This document shows, piece by piece, positions 43,385 to 51,261 of a stretch of DNA of 64,000 bases (position 1 is its first letter; each line of letters begins with the position of its first letter). The stretch spans positions 91,550 to 155,549 of the forward strand of contig CAIPTY010000058.1 of assembly GCA_903868145.1 (NCBI GenBank). The letters run 5' to 3'. The translations under genes were made by a program, and so were the position numbers. Under the pieces are notes generated by a model. The model saw only the letters and a program-made list of their open reading frames with translations. It did not search any database and had not been told where the DNA came from. This DNA is from an uncultured Desulfuromonadales bacterium. Lineage in GTDB: Bacteria; Desulfobacterota; Desulfuromonadia; Geobacterales; Pseudopelobacteraceae.

Positions 43385-45667
43385 CTACTTTAAAACCGTA
43401 CCGGCTCCCCGTGCCACATCAATGCCATGCTTTTCAAGCAATCGGTAGAAGGTGCGTCGCGGTATGTTGGCCTGACGTGCCGCCTTGGACACATTGCCCC
43501 CGGTTTCTTCCAGATAGCGCCTGATCAGATTCTTTTCCGTCCGTCCGACATGCAGTTCCCGTTCGGCCTTGAAAGATGCCCTGCGCCGGTTTACCTGATT
43601 ATCAGCGCAGCACTCGTAGGTATCCCTAAAAACGGTCGGCAGGTTTTCAAGTCGAATGATTTCGTCCTGGGCCAGTACCGACGATCGTTCGATAACGTTC
43701 TGCATCTCGCGGATATTTCCCGGCCAGGGGTAGTGCTGCATGGCTTTGACTGCTCGCTCCTCGATGCCGCCAAGATTTTTGTTCAGCTTTTTACGGGTCT
43801 TTTCAAGAAAATGTTGAGCCAGAGCCGGAATTGAATCTGCCCGGTTCCGCAGGGGGGGTAGCAAAATATTAAATACATTGAGCCGGTAATAGAGGTCTTC
43901 ACGGAACCACCCCTCGCGTATACCCTGCTCAAGATCCTTGTTGGTTGCAGCAATCAGCCTCACGTCCACTTTTTTCGACGCGGTGCCTCCGACAGGCCTA
44001 ACCTCACCCCGATCCAGTACACGCAGGAGCTCCGACTGGAGTTTCGGTGTTATGTCGCCGATCTCGTCCAGGAAGATCGTCCCGCCGTCTGCGGCCTCGA
44101 AAAGCCCTTTTTTTTCGGCGATGGCACCGGTAAAAGCCCCTTTTTTGTGCCCGAAGAGTTCGCTCTCCAGCAACGAATCAGTCAGAGTGGTGCAGTTAAC
44201 CGTCACCAGTGGTTTCTCATTGCGTTGGCTCAGACGGTGAATGGCCCGCGCCGTCAACTCCTTGCCGGTTCCGGTTTCACCGCGAATCAGTACGGTTGTG
44301 GGTGTTGGAGCAACCTGGCTGATCAGCTTAAGAACCTCCTGAATACCGGAGTCCTCGCCGACCATCAGGTCGTCACCGGCCTGCCGATCCAACTCCCGCC
44401 TGATCAACTCGTATTTCTGCATCAGTTTCCCACGGTCATCTTCGATCTGCTGCAGATTATGCGGCAGACACATCTCAACGTCGGCGAGCCCCTGGTAGAC
44501 GGCAACGGCGTGTTCCCGGCAGGTGTTGTAACCGCAGGCACGGCAGTTGAGCTCATCCCCCTGGGCAAATTTGTTCGTAGCGTGCAGGATGTGCTTGATA
44601 TCGTCTTTTCCCGGATTTGCCAGGGTTCGGAATTTATCGGAAAATGAGCGGGTCAGGAGGGGTTGGTATGGGTGTGAACGATAATGTGCTGCTGTTGAGT
44701 ATGGAGGAGTGCTGCCGGCGTGATTGACGATAAGCTTTCGTTTGTAAAAGTAATTCAGATTCCTGTCGCGCATGGGACCATCAACGCATCCGCCATCACA
44801 GAAACGCAGGTCTACGAAAGCCGGTGTGATGCGTCCCGCTGCAAGATCGCGGATAATGTCGATCGTATGTGTCTCACCTTCACTGCTGATGGTGTCCGAA
44901 TCGAGGAACCCGGGTTCCTTCTCGAATACTTTGAGCGGACCGCCCGCCAGAGTGAAAAAACGCCCCTTGCCCGGATCGATACCGTCAAAAGAGGCTTCGC
45001 CAAGCGATGACGGGTTGATGCCCCGACTCTTGAAGAGTTTCTCGATCTCCTGATAGGTTAGAACAATATCAATTGCCCCGGCAGATTCCTCGGATTGAAT
45101 CTCGAATTTCGCCGCTATGCAGGTACTGAGGTACACCACCTTTGCATTTTCACCGAGAACCCCTTTGATGTGACGACCCATGGCGATCATGGGGGAAACG
45201 ACACCAATAAGATTCGGGATCAGTTTTGGAAAGTGTCGCTCAACGAGATCCACAACAGCCGGGCAATGTGAGGAGATCATCGGTCGATCCGCCTGCTGAA
45301 GCGCGTTGCCATAGCTGTCGGCAATCATCCGTGCCCCATATGCACCCTCATGAACTTCAAGAAAACCGAGGCTTTTGAGCCCGGCAACCAGTTGTCCGGG
45401 TGAGATAGCATGGAAAAAAGCGGGGAAGGAGCATCCGAGCACAGCCACAACAGGTGCGTCTGACAAAAGCAACTCCTGGGTCCGTGCCATCTTATCCACA
45501 ACGACCTTAGCATTTTGCGGACAGGAAAGACAGTTGCCACAACCGATGCAGCGATCATACATTATTTGCGCAAAACCCCGATCAACCTTTATGGCTTTGA
45601 CCGGGCAGCTTCGAACGCACGAATAACAGCGGCGGCAGCGTTCTTTGTAGGTTGTAATCGGTTCCAC
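43385..45667 (-). CDS. Fe-S/[FeFe]-hydrogenase-like sensor fused to a sigma-54 transcription activator
   Basis: A 760-residue regulator. Two ferredoxin clusters lie at 11-49 (CRRCYSC...CP, CIGCGNCLSCP). An H-cluster-type [FeFe]-hydrogenase domain spans about 65-330: its four cysteine ligands are in SSHCP (C135), STCIAAKFE (C183) and FCDGGCVDGP (C290, C294). A further 4Fe-4S domain is at 375-400 (CRACGYNTC...C). The AAA+ sigma-54 domain starts about 460 (RGETGTGKE Walker A, FGHKKGAFTGA), and a Fis-type HTH ends the protein (GNVSKAARQANIPRRTFYRLLEKHG). It likely senses hydrogen or redox state and drives sigma-54 promoters. The GTG at 45667 has GGGAG six bases upstream; a GTG at 45736 or ATG at 45727 would extend the protein. 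Where CpI-type enzymes have a proton-transferring cysteine next to C135, this protein has histidine. Confidence 0.9.
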   Translation of the reverse strand: MEPITTYKERCRRCYSCVRSCPVKAIKVDRGFAQIMYDRCIGCGNCLSCPQNAKVVVDKMARTQELLLSDAPVVAVLGCSFPAFFHAISPGQLVAGLKSLGFLEVHEGAYGARMIADSYGNALQQADRPMISSHCPAVVDLVERHFPKLIPNLIGVVSPMIAMGRHIKGVLGENAKVVYLSTCIAAKFEIQSEESAGAIDIVLTYQEIEKLFKSRGINPSSLGEASFDGIDPGKGRFFTLAGGPLKVFEKEPGFLDSDTISSEGETHTIDIIRDLAAGRITPAFVDLRFCDGGCVDGPMRDRNLNYFYKRKLIVNHAGSTPPYSTAAHYRSHPYQPLLTRSFSDKFRTLANPGKDDIKHILHATNKFAQGDELNCRACGYNTCREHAVAVYQGLADVEMCLPHNLQQIEDDRGKLMQKYELIRRELDRQAGDDLMVGEDSGIQEVLKLISQVAPTPTTVLIRGETGTGKELTARAIHRLSQRNEKPLVTVNCTTLTDSLLESELFGHKKGAFTGAIAEKKGLFEAADGGTIFLDEIGDITPKLQSELLRVLDRGEVRPVGGTASKKVDVRLIAATNKDLEQGIREGWFREDLYYRLNVFNILLPPLRNRADSIPALAQHFLEKTRKKLNKNLGGIEERAVKAMQHYPWPGNIREMQNVIERSSVLAQDEIIRLENLPTVFRDTYECCADNQVNRRRASFKAERELHVGRTEKNLIRRYLEETGGNVSKAARQANIPRRTFYRLLEKHGIDVARGAGTVLK

Positions 45668-45801
45668 TGTACGCTCCCGCAACGACAGAATTGAAGTAAT
45701 TGCGACAATCTGGGTGTAGTGTGCCATAATTGGCACGAAATATAAACTGGTTTATTTATGTTGAGTCGGTTATTCCAAATACGCACGGTCAAAAAAATAA
45801 T

Positions 45802-45829
45802 TTGACAAATTTTCAAATTGCTTTAGGAT
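45802..45829 (+). promoter_or_regulatory. Promoter of the 37-codon mini transcription unit
   Basis: TTGACA (perfect -35) at 45802-45807, a 16-base spacer, and TAGGAT at 45824-45829. It points toward the small ORF and is not within another gene. Confidence 0.65.
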
Positions 45830-45881
45830 TAAATCAGTCCTGTTAATCAGCAAACTATAACGACGAAAGGAGACCCAGAGT

Positions 45882-45995
45882 ATGTGGATTGAGAGATTCA
45901 GAATTCGTCCGGTATCCCACTGCAAAGAGGGTTGCCCTAGTTGGCCCGCCGCCAGCGTGCGGTGGGCGCTTCCGAAGGAAAAGCCCCTGTCGTGA
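45882..45995 (+). CDS. Small ORF (37 codons) in its own transcription unit
   Basis: Not recognised. The ATG is preceded by AAAGGAG with a 9-base gap, an excellent ribosome site, and the unit has its own promoter (45802-45829) and a strong terminator. The peptide begins MWIERFRIRPVSHCKEGCPS, so it has two cysteines spaced CxxxC, several tryptophans and many basic residues, and ends EKPLS. The stop TGA is the loop of the terminator hairpin. It could be a real small protein, a leader peptide, or a small RNA with a chance frame. No similar copy occurs in this window. Confidence 0.5.
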   Translation: MWIERFRIRPVSHCKEGCPSWPAASVRWALPKEKPLS

Positions 45996-46015
45996 GACAT
46001 GGGGCTTTTTTTTTG
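45979..46015 (+). terminator. Strong terminator overlapping the end of the small ORF
   Basis: Left arm AAAAGCCCCTGTC (45979-45991), loop GTGA (45992-45995), right arm GACATGGGGCTTTT with one bulged T, followed by a long T run. It separates the small unit from the efflux operon. Confidence 0.92.
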
Positions 46016-46072
46016 TTCCATTTCTGCTATGATCCGGGCTGATGAATACCCCTCGCCGATTGTGAGCATCCA

Positions 46073-47314
46073 ATGAAAAAAATCCTGCTGATTGTCGTGC
46101 CTGTCCTGATTCTGACCGCTGTGGGACTGTTTGCGTACTCTAAACGAGCGCCGGAAACAACCTATAAAACCATAAAGATCGAGCGGGGCACTATTATCTC
46201 CAATGTCGCAGCCACCGGCAATCTCTCGGCAGTGACGACAGTCCAGGTAGGTACGCAGGTTTCCGGAACCATCCAGAAGTTGTTCGTCGATTACAACTCC
46301 CCGGTCAAAAAGGGTCAGGCTATAGCGGAGATTGACCCGTCGCTGTTCAACGCGTCGGTTGTGCAGTCACAAGGCAATTTTCTCAACGCCGATGCAAACC
46401 TTCAGAAGGCCAGGGTAGCTCTGGTCGATGCGGAGCGCACGCTCCAGCGCTACAAGAAACTGCTGGCTGACGGCATCATCTCGCAGGGGGATTATGACGT
46501 TGCGGAGACCGCCTCCCAGTCGGCAAGGGCAGGAGTAAAAGCCGCCGAGGGGAGTCTTGGCCAGACCCGGGGAACCCTGATGCAGTCCCGGACCAACCTG
46601 CGTTATTCCATTATCAGATCACCGGTGGACGGTGTAGTCATATCCCGCGCAATCGACGTAGGGCAGACGGTGGCGGCCTCTTTTCAAACGCCGACACTCT
46701 TCACTATTGCCCAGGATCTGACCAAGATGCAGATCGAGGTCAGTGTTGACGAAGCTGACATCAGCCGGATCAAACTGGATCAGAAGGCCTCCTTCACCGT
46801 AGACTCCTACCCGGAACAGAACTTTCTTGGCAAGGTCGTCCAGATCCGCAACGCCCCGATCATAAACCAGAACGTGGTAACCTATGTTGTCGTCGTCAAT
46901 GTTGATAACAGCCACCTGAAGCTCAAACCGGGCATGACTGCCAATGTCTCGATCGAAGTGGCAAAAAAGGATGATGTCCTCAAGCTTTCACCCGCCGCCC
47001 TGCGTTTCAAGCCCAAGGGCACCGCGGTTGAATCAAAAGACAAACGACAGGCTACGGGAACGTCGACGGGTGGTGGTCGCGAAGGGGGAGGCAAGCCCGG
47101 AGGCCGTAAAAGCGGCGGCGGCCAGAAGGTCTACATCATAAAGGATAACAAGCCGGTGGCCGTCACGGTCAAAACCGGCATCGCCAACAACAGCGCCCTC
47201 GAACTGCTTGAAAGCACGCTCAAGGAGGGAGATGAAGTCGTTGTGGAGCAGATCGGTGGAGATGCCAGAAAAAAAGCAGGAACAGGCAGTTCTCCCATGG
47301 GTCGGCCATTCTAG
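46073..47314 (+). CDS. MacA-type periplasmic adaptor of a tripartite efflux system
   Basis: A 413-residue membrane-fusion protein. One membrane helix near the start (ILLIVVPVLILTAVGLFAY) anchors it; the lipoyl halves (VSGTIQKLFVDYNSPVKKGQAIAEID; YSIIRSPVDGVVISRAIDVGQTV) flank a helical hairpin of about 90-165, followed by beta barrel and membrane-proximal domains. It would bridge the ABC transporter to an outer-membrane channel. An unusual Gly/Lys/Arg-rich segment at about 325-353 (GGGREGGGKPGGRKSGGG) interrupts the C-terminal domain. The stop is two bases before the ATPase start. No TolC-type gene is in the operon. Confidence 0.88.
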   Translation: MKKILLIVVPVLILTAVGLFAYSKRAPETTYKTIKIERGTIISNVAATGNLSAVTTVQVGTQVSGTIQKLFVDYNSPVKKGQAIAEIDPSLFNASVVQSQGNFLNADANLQKARVALVDAERTLQRYKKLLADGIISQGDYDVAETASQSARAGVKAAEGSLGQTRGTLMQSRTNLRYSIIRSPVDGVVISRAIDVGQTVAASFQTPTLFTIAQDLTKMQIEVSVDEADISRIKLDQKASFTVDSYPEQNFLGKVVQIRNAPIINQNVVTYVVVVNVDNSHLKLKPGMTANVSIEVAKKDDVLKLSPAALRFKPKGTAVESKDKRQATGTSTGGGREGGGKPGGRKSGGGQKVYIIKDNKPVAVTVKTGIANNSALELLESTLKEGDEVVVEQIGGDARKKAGTGSSPMGRPF

Positions 47315-47316
47315 GG

Positions 47317-48030
47317 ATGAGCGACGTAATTTCACTGACCGATATCCGCCGGGTCTTCATCATGGGAGACCAGCAGTTTGAGGCGCTTAAAGGGGTTTCA
47401 TTCGGCGTGGCAACCGGGGAATTTGTGGCCATCATGGGGGCCTCCGGCAGCGGTAAATCAACCTGCATGAACCTGCTGGGCTGCCTGGATCGACCAACCT
47501 CGGGCCGGTACCTGCTGGACGCACTTGACGTTGGCGGGATGAATGCCAATCAACTGGCTGAGATTCGTAACCGGAAGCTCGGCTTTGTCTTTCAGGGGTT
47601 CAACCTGCTGGCACGCACGCCGGCGGTGGAGAATGTAGAGTTACCGCTGGTGTACGCCGGTTTTTCTGCAAAGGAGCGTCGTGTCAGAGCCCTTGCGGCA
47701 ATGGAGCAGGTAGGACTGGCCGGCAAGGAGAACAATCACTCCAGCCAGCTCTCCGGCGGGCAGCAGCAGCGGGTTGCCATTGCCCGGGCACTGGTCAACA
47801 GTCCGGCCGTGATCCTGGCGGATGAGCCGACCGGCAACCTGGACAGCACTACCAGCGAAGAGATCATGAACCTGTTTACCACCCTCAATAAACAGGGCAT
47901 CACCATCATCATGGTAACCCACGAACATGATGTGGCCGCCTACGCAGGAAGGCAGATCACATTCAGGGACGGGCGGATCATTTCAGACAGTCTGGCCGGT
48001 ACCACCGGACTGACAGATCAGAGCGTGTGA
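47317..48030 (+). CDS. MacB/LolD-type ABC transporter ATPase
   Basis: A 237-residue ATPase. It has Walker [10 protein letters not shown], the Q-loop [10 protein letters not shown], the ABC signature [15 protein letters not shown], Walker [13 protein letters not shown] and the switch histidine MVTHEHD. The match is with the MacB/LolD/FtsE family that works with FtsX-like permeases as a mechanotransmission pump. Unlike E. coli MacB, ATPase and permease are separate genes here. It overlaps nothing but starts within two bases of the adaptor stop, so the three genes form one operon. Confidence 0.9.
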   Translation: MSDVISLTDIRRVFIMGDQQFEALKGVSFGVATGEFVAIMGASGSGKSTCMNLLGCLDRPTSGRYLLDALDVGGMNANQLAEIRNRKLGFVFQGFNLLARTPAVENVELPLVYAGFSAKERRVRALAAMEQVGLAGKENNHSSQLSGGQQQRVAIARALVNSPAVILADEPTGNLDSTTSEEIMNLFTTLNKQGITIIMVTHEHDVAAYAGRQITFRDGRIISDSLAGTTGLTDQSV

Positions 48031-48034
48031 CCGC

Positions 48035-49261
48035 ATGGACTTCCTCCAAACGCTCAGAATTGCCCTCAGAGCCCTGCGCACCAACAAGATGCGCTCCTTC
48101 CTCACCATGCTCGGCATTATCATCGGCATTGCCGCCGTAATCGCCATGATGGCGGTCGGATCGGGTGCAAGCTATGTCATCTCGCAGCAGATTGCCAGCA
48201 TTGGCAGCAACATTATTCTGGTACTCCCCGGATCGACCACCAGCGGAGGCATGCGTTCCGGCAGCGGCGGAGCGCAGACGCTGACCAGCGACGATGTCAG
48301 GGCGATCATGACCGAGTGCCCCTCGGTTGAAACATCCGCCCCGACCGTTCGCAGTTCCGGGCTGGCGGTATTCGGCAACATGAACTGGTCAACCGTCATC
48401 ATGGGAACCACACCGGAAATGTTCGACATCCGCGAGTGGGGAGTCATCAGCGGTCGAAGTATCGGCCAGCAGGATGTGGACAGTGCCGCCAAGGTCTGCC
48501 TGCTCGGACAGACAGTCGCGGAAAATCTGTTCGGCTCTGCTGATCCGATCGGCAAGATCATTCGACTCAAAAAGGTGCCTTTTACCGTCATAGGTGTTCT
48601 GGATCGCAAGGGGCAGTCACCACAAGGCCAGGATCAGGATGATACCATCTTTGTTCCCTTGCGTACCGCCCAGCGAAATCTGGTACGCGCCAACCACACC
48701 AACACCATCGGTGCCGTCATGGTCAAGGCCAGAAGCGAGGCGCTGCTGGCCAAGGCCGAGGAGGAGATCAACAGCCTGCTCAACCAGCGTCATCGGATAA
48801 CGGCGGGTAAGGATCCCGATTTCACCACCCGCAACCTGTCGGAGATTCTGGCGGTGGCGGAACAATCCTCCAAGGCCATGTCCCTGCTGCTCGGCGCGGT
48901 AGCCTCGATCTCACTGATCGTCGGAGGAATCGGCATTATGAACATCATGCTGGTGTCAGTCACCGAACGGACCCGTGAGATCGGCATACGCATGGCGATT
49001 GGCGCCCGCAGGAACGACATCCTTCTCCAGTTCATGACCGAGGCGGTGCTGCTGACCATGCTGGGGGGGGTAATCGGCATCATCCTGGGGGCCAGCGGAG
49101 CAACGGTCGTATCACGGATTCTGAGCTGGCCGACGCTGATCTCGATTCAGTCCATCACGGTAGCCTTCTTCTTTTCAGGAGCCGTGGGTATATTCTTCGG
49201 TTTCTATCCGGCCAGAAAAGCAGCCGGTCTCAATCCCATCGACGCACTTCGTTACGAGTAG
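48035..49261 (+). CDS. MacB-type ABC transporter permease
   Basis: A 408-residue permease. Helix 1 (about 20-42, FLTMLGIIIGIAAVIAMMAVG) is followed by a large periplasmic domain (about 43-275, with the porter and sabre-type subdomains) and three C-terminal helices from about 285 (SLLLGAVASISLIVGGIGIMNIMLVSVTERTREIGIRMAIGAR). The end GFYPARKAAGLNPIDALRYE is the family signature. It would expel amphiphiles, peptides or antibiotics with the adjacent adaptor and ATPase. The start four bases after the ATPase stop indicates coupling. Confidence 0.9.
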   Translation: MDFLQTLRIALRALRTNKMRSFLTMLGIIIGIAAVIAMMAVGSGASYVISQQIASIGSNIILVLPGSTTSGGMRSGSGGAQTLTSDDVRAIMTECPSVETSAPTVRSSGLAVFGNMNWSTVIMGTTPEMFDIREWGVISGRSIGQQDVDSAAKVCLLGQTVAENLFGSADPIGKIIRLKKVPFTVIGVLDRKGQSPQGQDQDDTIFVPLRTAQRNLVRANHTNTIGAVMVKARSEALLAKAEEEINSLLNQRHRITAGKDPDFTTRNLSEILAVAEQSSKAMSLLLGAVASISLIVGGIGIMNIMLVSVTERTREIGIRMAIGARRNDILLQFMTEAVLLTMLGGVIGIILGASGATVVSRILSWPTLISIQSITVAFFFSGAVGIFFGFYPARKAAGLNPIDALRYE

Positions 49262-49309
49262 CAGGTCGGTTGCAGAATCAGCACACTCTCTCTTCACAGG
49301 CGGTGACCA

Positions 49310-49462
49310 TTGGCACAACCAAATTTCAATTTCATCAAGCGGCAGAAAGAACTTGAACGGCAGAAGAAAAAAGAGGAAAAGCTGCAGCGCAAGCGCGAAA
49401 AGGGGGCGGAGCAGGAGGCTGAAACCGCTGATCAGGATCATGCCGAAGAGCCTGTTGCGTAA
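49310..49462 (+). CDS. Small basic conserved protein (50 residues)
   Basis: A short frame starting with TTG: MAQPNFNFIKRQKELERQKK, followed by a very lysine/arginine/glutamate-rich helix and an acidic end (DHAEEPVA). I recall similar 'MAQPNYNFQKRQKEL' small proteins across Geobacter-like genomes, but this cannot be verified here. The ribosome site is weak (AGGCGG 8 bases upstream). It lies between the permease and the HIT gene on the same strand. Function unknown; the charged helix suggests nucleic-acid or ribosome contact, which is a guess. Confidence 0.6.
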   Translation: MAQPNFNFIKRQKELERQKKKEEKLQRKREKGAEQEAETADQDHAEEPVA

Positions 49463-49535
49463 TCATGTCGAGAGGCGTCTCCTGCATCGTCCTTGAAGCT
49501 GATTTCCCGTTGCGTGTTCACACCGGAGTGGTGCC

Positions 49536-49955
49536 ATGACGAACGCCTCCTGTGCAATGTGCCGCCGCTGGGATGACGATGCGGAACTTCGCATTGTCGA
49601 ATTTGAGCATTCGTGCGCCGTACTTAACCGGGATCAGTTCTTCCCCGGTTACACCCTGCTGTTTACCCGTCGCCATGCCACGGAGCTGTTCCACCTCGAC
49701 CGCACTGTTCGTGCGGCACTGATGGAAGAGGTCAGTTCGGTTGCCGCAGCCCTGTCCGCAGTATTCCAGCCGGACAAGATCAATTATGAACTGCTGGGCA
49801 ATATGGTTCCCCATATCCACTGGCATCTGGTGCCGCGTTTTTCGACCGACCTGCTCTGGCCGCGACCGATCTGGGCGGAAAGCCACGCGGAAATATCACT
49901 CACCCCCGACGAATACCTGCAACGGATCGAATCCATCCGAATGGCGCTGCCATGA
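49536..49955 (+). CDS. HIT-family nucleotide hydrolase/transferase
   Basis: A 139-residue histidine-triad protein. The catalytic motif HIHWHLVPR (HxHxH) is preceded by INYELLGNMVP, and N-terminal CAMCRRW gives a CxxC that may bind zinc. HIT enzymes hydrolyse dinucleoside polyphosphates or AMP-lysine-type substrates. The ATG is preceded by GGAGTGG. It overlaps the M16 peptidase gene by four bases (ATGATAC), so the two are translationally coupled. The pairing does not itself reveal the substrate. Confidence 0.88.
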   Translation: MTNASCAMCRRWDDDAELRIVEFEHSCAVLNRDQFFPGYTLLFTRRHATELFHLDRTVRAALMEEVSSVAAALSAVFQPDKINYELLGNMVPHIHWHLVPRFSTDLLWPRPIWAESHAEISLTPDEYLQRIESIRMALP

Positions 49956-51241
49956 TACGCCCCTTCACCCATACCATGCTCAACGGGCTGCGGGTGGTCT
50001 GCGTCGAGATGCCGCACCTGCACGCGGTCGAGCTGGCAGTTTACCTGAAGGTGGGGGGGCGAAACGATCCGCCCGGCAAGGCCGGCCTCTCCCATTTCCT
50101 CGAACATATACTGTTTCGCGGAACCCGTGATTTCGGCTCTTCGCGGGAGATAGAAAACGCTTTCGAGGCGATCGGAGGAGCGCCGAATGCCGCCACCGAT
50201 GCGGAGTCCACATGCTACTATTCCCGTGTCCACCCGGATAATATCCGACAAGGCATGGAGATTTTTTTCTCCATGCTTATGCGTCCGCTTCTGGAAGGCG
50301 TTGAGATCGAGAAGCGCATCATCGCGGAAGAGGCCCGGGGAGACCTGAATGAGCGTGGGGTGGAGATCAGCCCCGACACCATTGCCAGCGGACTGCTCTG
50401 GCCGCGTCATCCACTGGGATTGCCCACCATCGGTACGACGGAGAGTATTGCCGGCATGAACCGCCGGGATATGGAAACACATCTGGTTGATTTTTATCGC
50501 CCCAACCGGGCGGTGCTGGTCGTCTCCGGGCCGGCTCGCAGCCATGAAGTCTTTACGTGCGCCGAAGATGTCTTTGGTGACTGGCACTCGGGAGCCGTGC
50601 CTGAGACTCTTCCGGTGACCGGGCGTGATACGACGCCCCGGATATGCTGTGTGGATGATTCCGACAGCCAGATGAATCTGCAGCTTGCCTTTTTGGCACT
50701 CTCCCGTGGTGATGTCCGCTGCCCCGTACTCAGGCTCGCAAGGCGGATACTGGCAGGGGGGGGCAGTTCACGTCTCTATCTTAAACTTCGTGAAGAACTG
50801 GGTATCATCTATTCCGTCGAAGCGTCCATCTGCGCCTACGAAGAAACCGGCTGTTTCTCCATCGATCTTTCAACGGCGCCGGAAACTCTGCCCCAGGCCA
50901 TTGAAGCGACACTGGCGGAACTGCTGCTCCTCGCGACTGAACCGGTTCCTGATGAGGAGCGTGAGCGGGTCATCCAGTCCTACGTCTATGACCTTGAGTA
51001 CAGTCGCGATTCAGCGTTTGAGATGGGGGGGCGGTACGGATGGGGCGAGTTGATGGGGGTGGTACGCAGCATCGAGGAGGACCAGAAGGCGGCTCGTTCC
51101 ATCACCGCCGTCGATATCCTCCAGATTTCCCGTACCGTCTTTGCACCGGAAAACCTGCGGCTGGTGGCTGTCGGGCCATGGAAGCGAGGGATGAAAAAAC
51201 AGGTGCGGGAGCTGGTGAAGCGATACAGGCATGACTTTTGA
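49952..51241 (+). CDS. M16-family (insulinase-type) zinc peptidase
   Basis: A 429-residue peptidase. The inverted zinc motif HFLEH (SHFLEHILFRGTRDF) is near residue 49, and the third ligand lies in the RIIAEEARGDLNERG helix about 76 residues further. The C-terminal M16-C part begins about residue 190 (LPVTGRDTTPRICCVDD; LARRILAGGGSSRLYLKLREELGIIYSVEA). This is the single-chain processing-peptidase-like form seen in many bacteria (PqqL/YmxG type). No signal peptide is visible, so it acts in the cytoplasm. It is coupled to the HIT gene. Confidence 0.9.
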   Translation: MIRPFTHTMLNGLRVVCVEMPHLHAVELAVYLKVGGRNDPPGKAGLSHFLEHILFRGTRDFGSSREIENAFEAIGGAPNAATDAESTCYYSRVHPDNIRQGMEIFFSMLMRPLLEGVEIEKRIIAEEARGDLNERGVEISPDTIASGLLWPRHPLGLPTIGTTESIAGMNRRDMETHLVDFYRPNRAVLVVSGPARSHEVFTCAEDVFGDWHSGAVPETLPVTGRDTTPRICCVDDSDSQMNLQLAFLALSRGDVRCPVLRLARRILAGGGSSRLYLKLREELGIIYSVEASICAYEETGCFSIDLSTAPETLPQAIEATLAELLLLATEPVPDEERERVIQSYVYDLEYSRDSAFEMGGRYGWGELMGVVRSIEEDQKAARSITAVDILQISRTVFAPENLRLVAVGPWKRGMKKQVRELVKRYRHDF

Positions 51242-51261
51242 TCACAAATGCTTTTTCTGAG

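Noticed and set aside
45830..46015. The mini unit as a cyclic di-GMP/cGAMP (GEMM) riboswitch
   Set aside because: Such riboswitches are common in this lineage, but the conserved GEMM core and tetraloop-receptor words are not seen, and the unit has its own terminator before the next gene.
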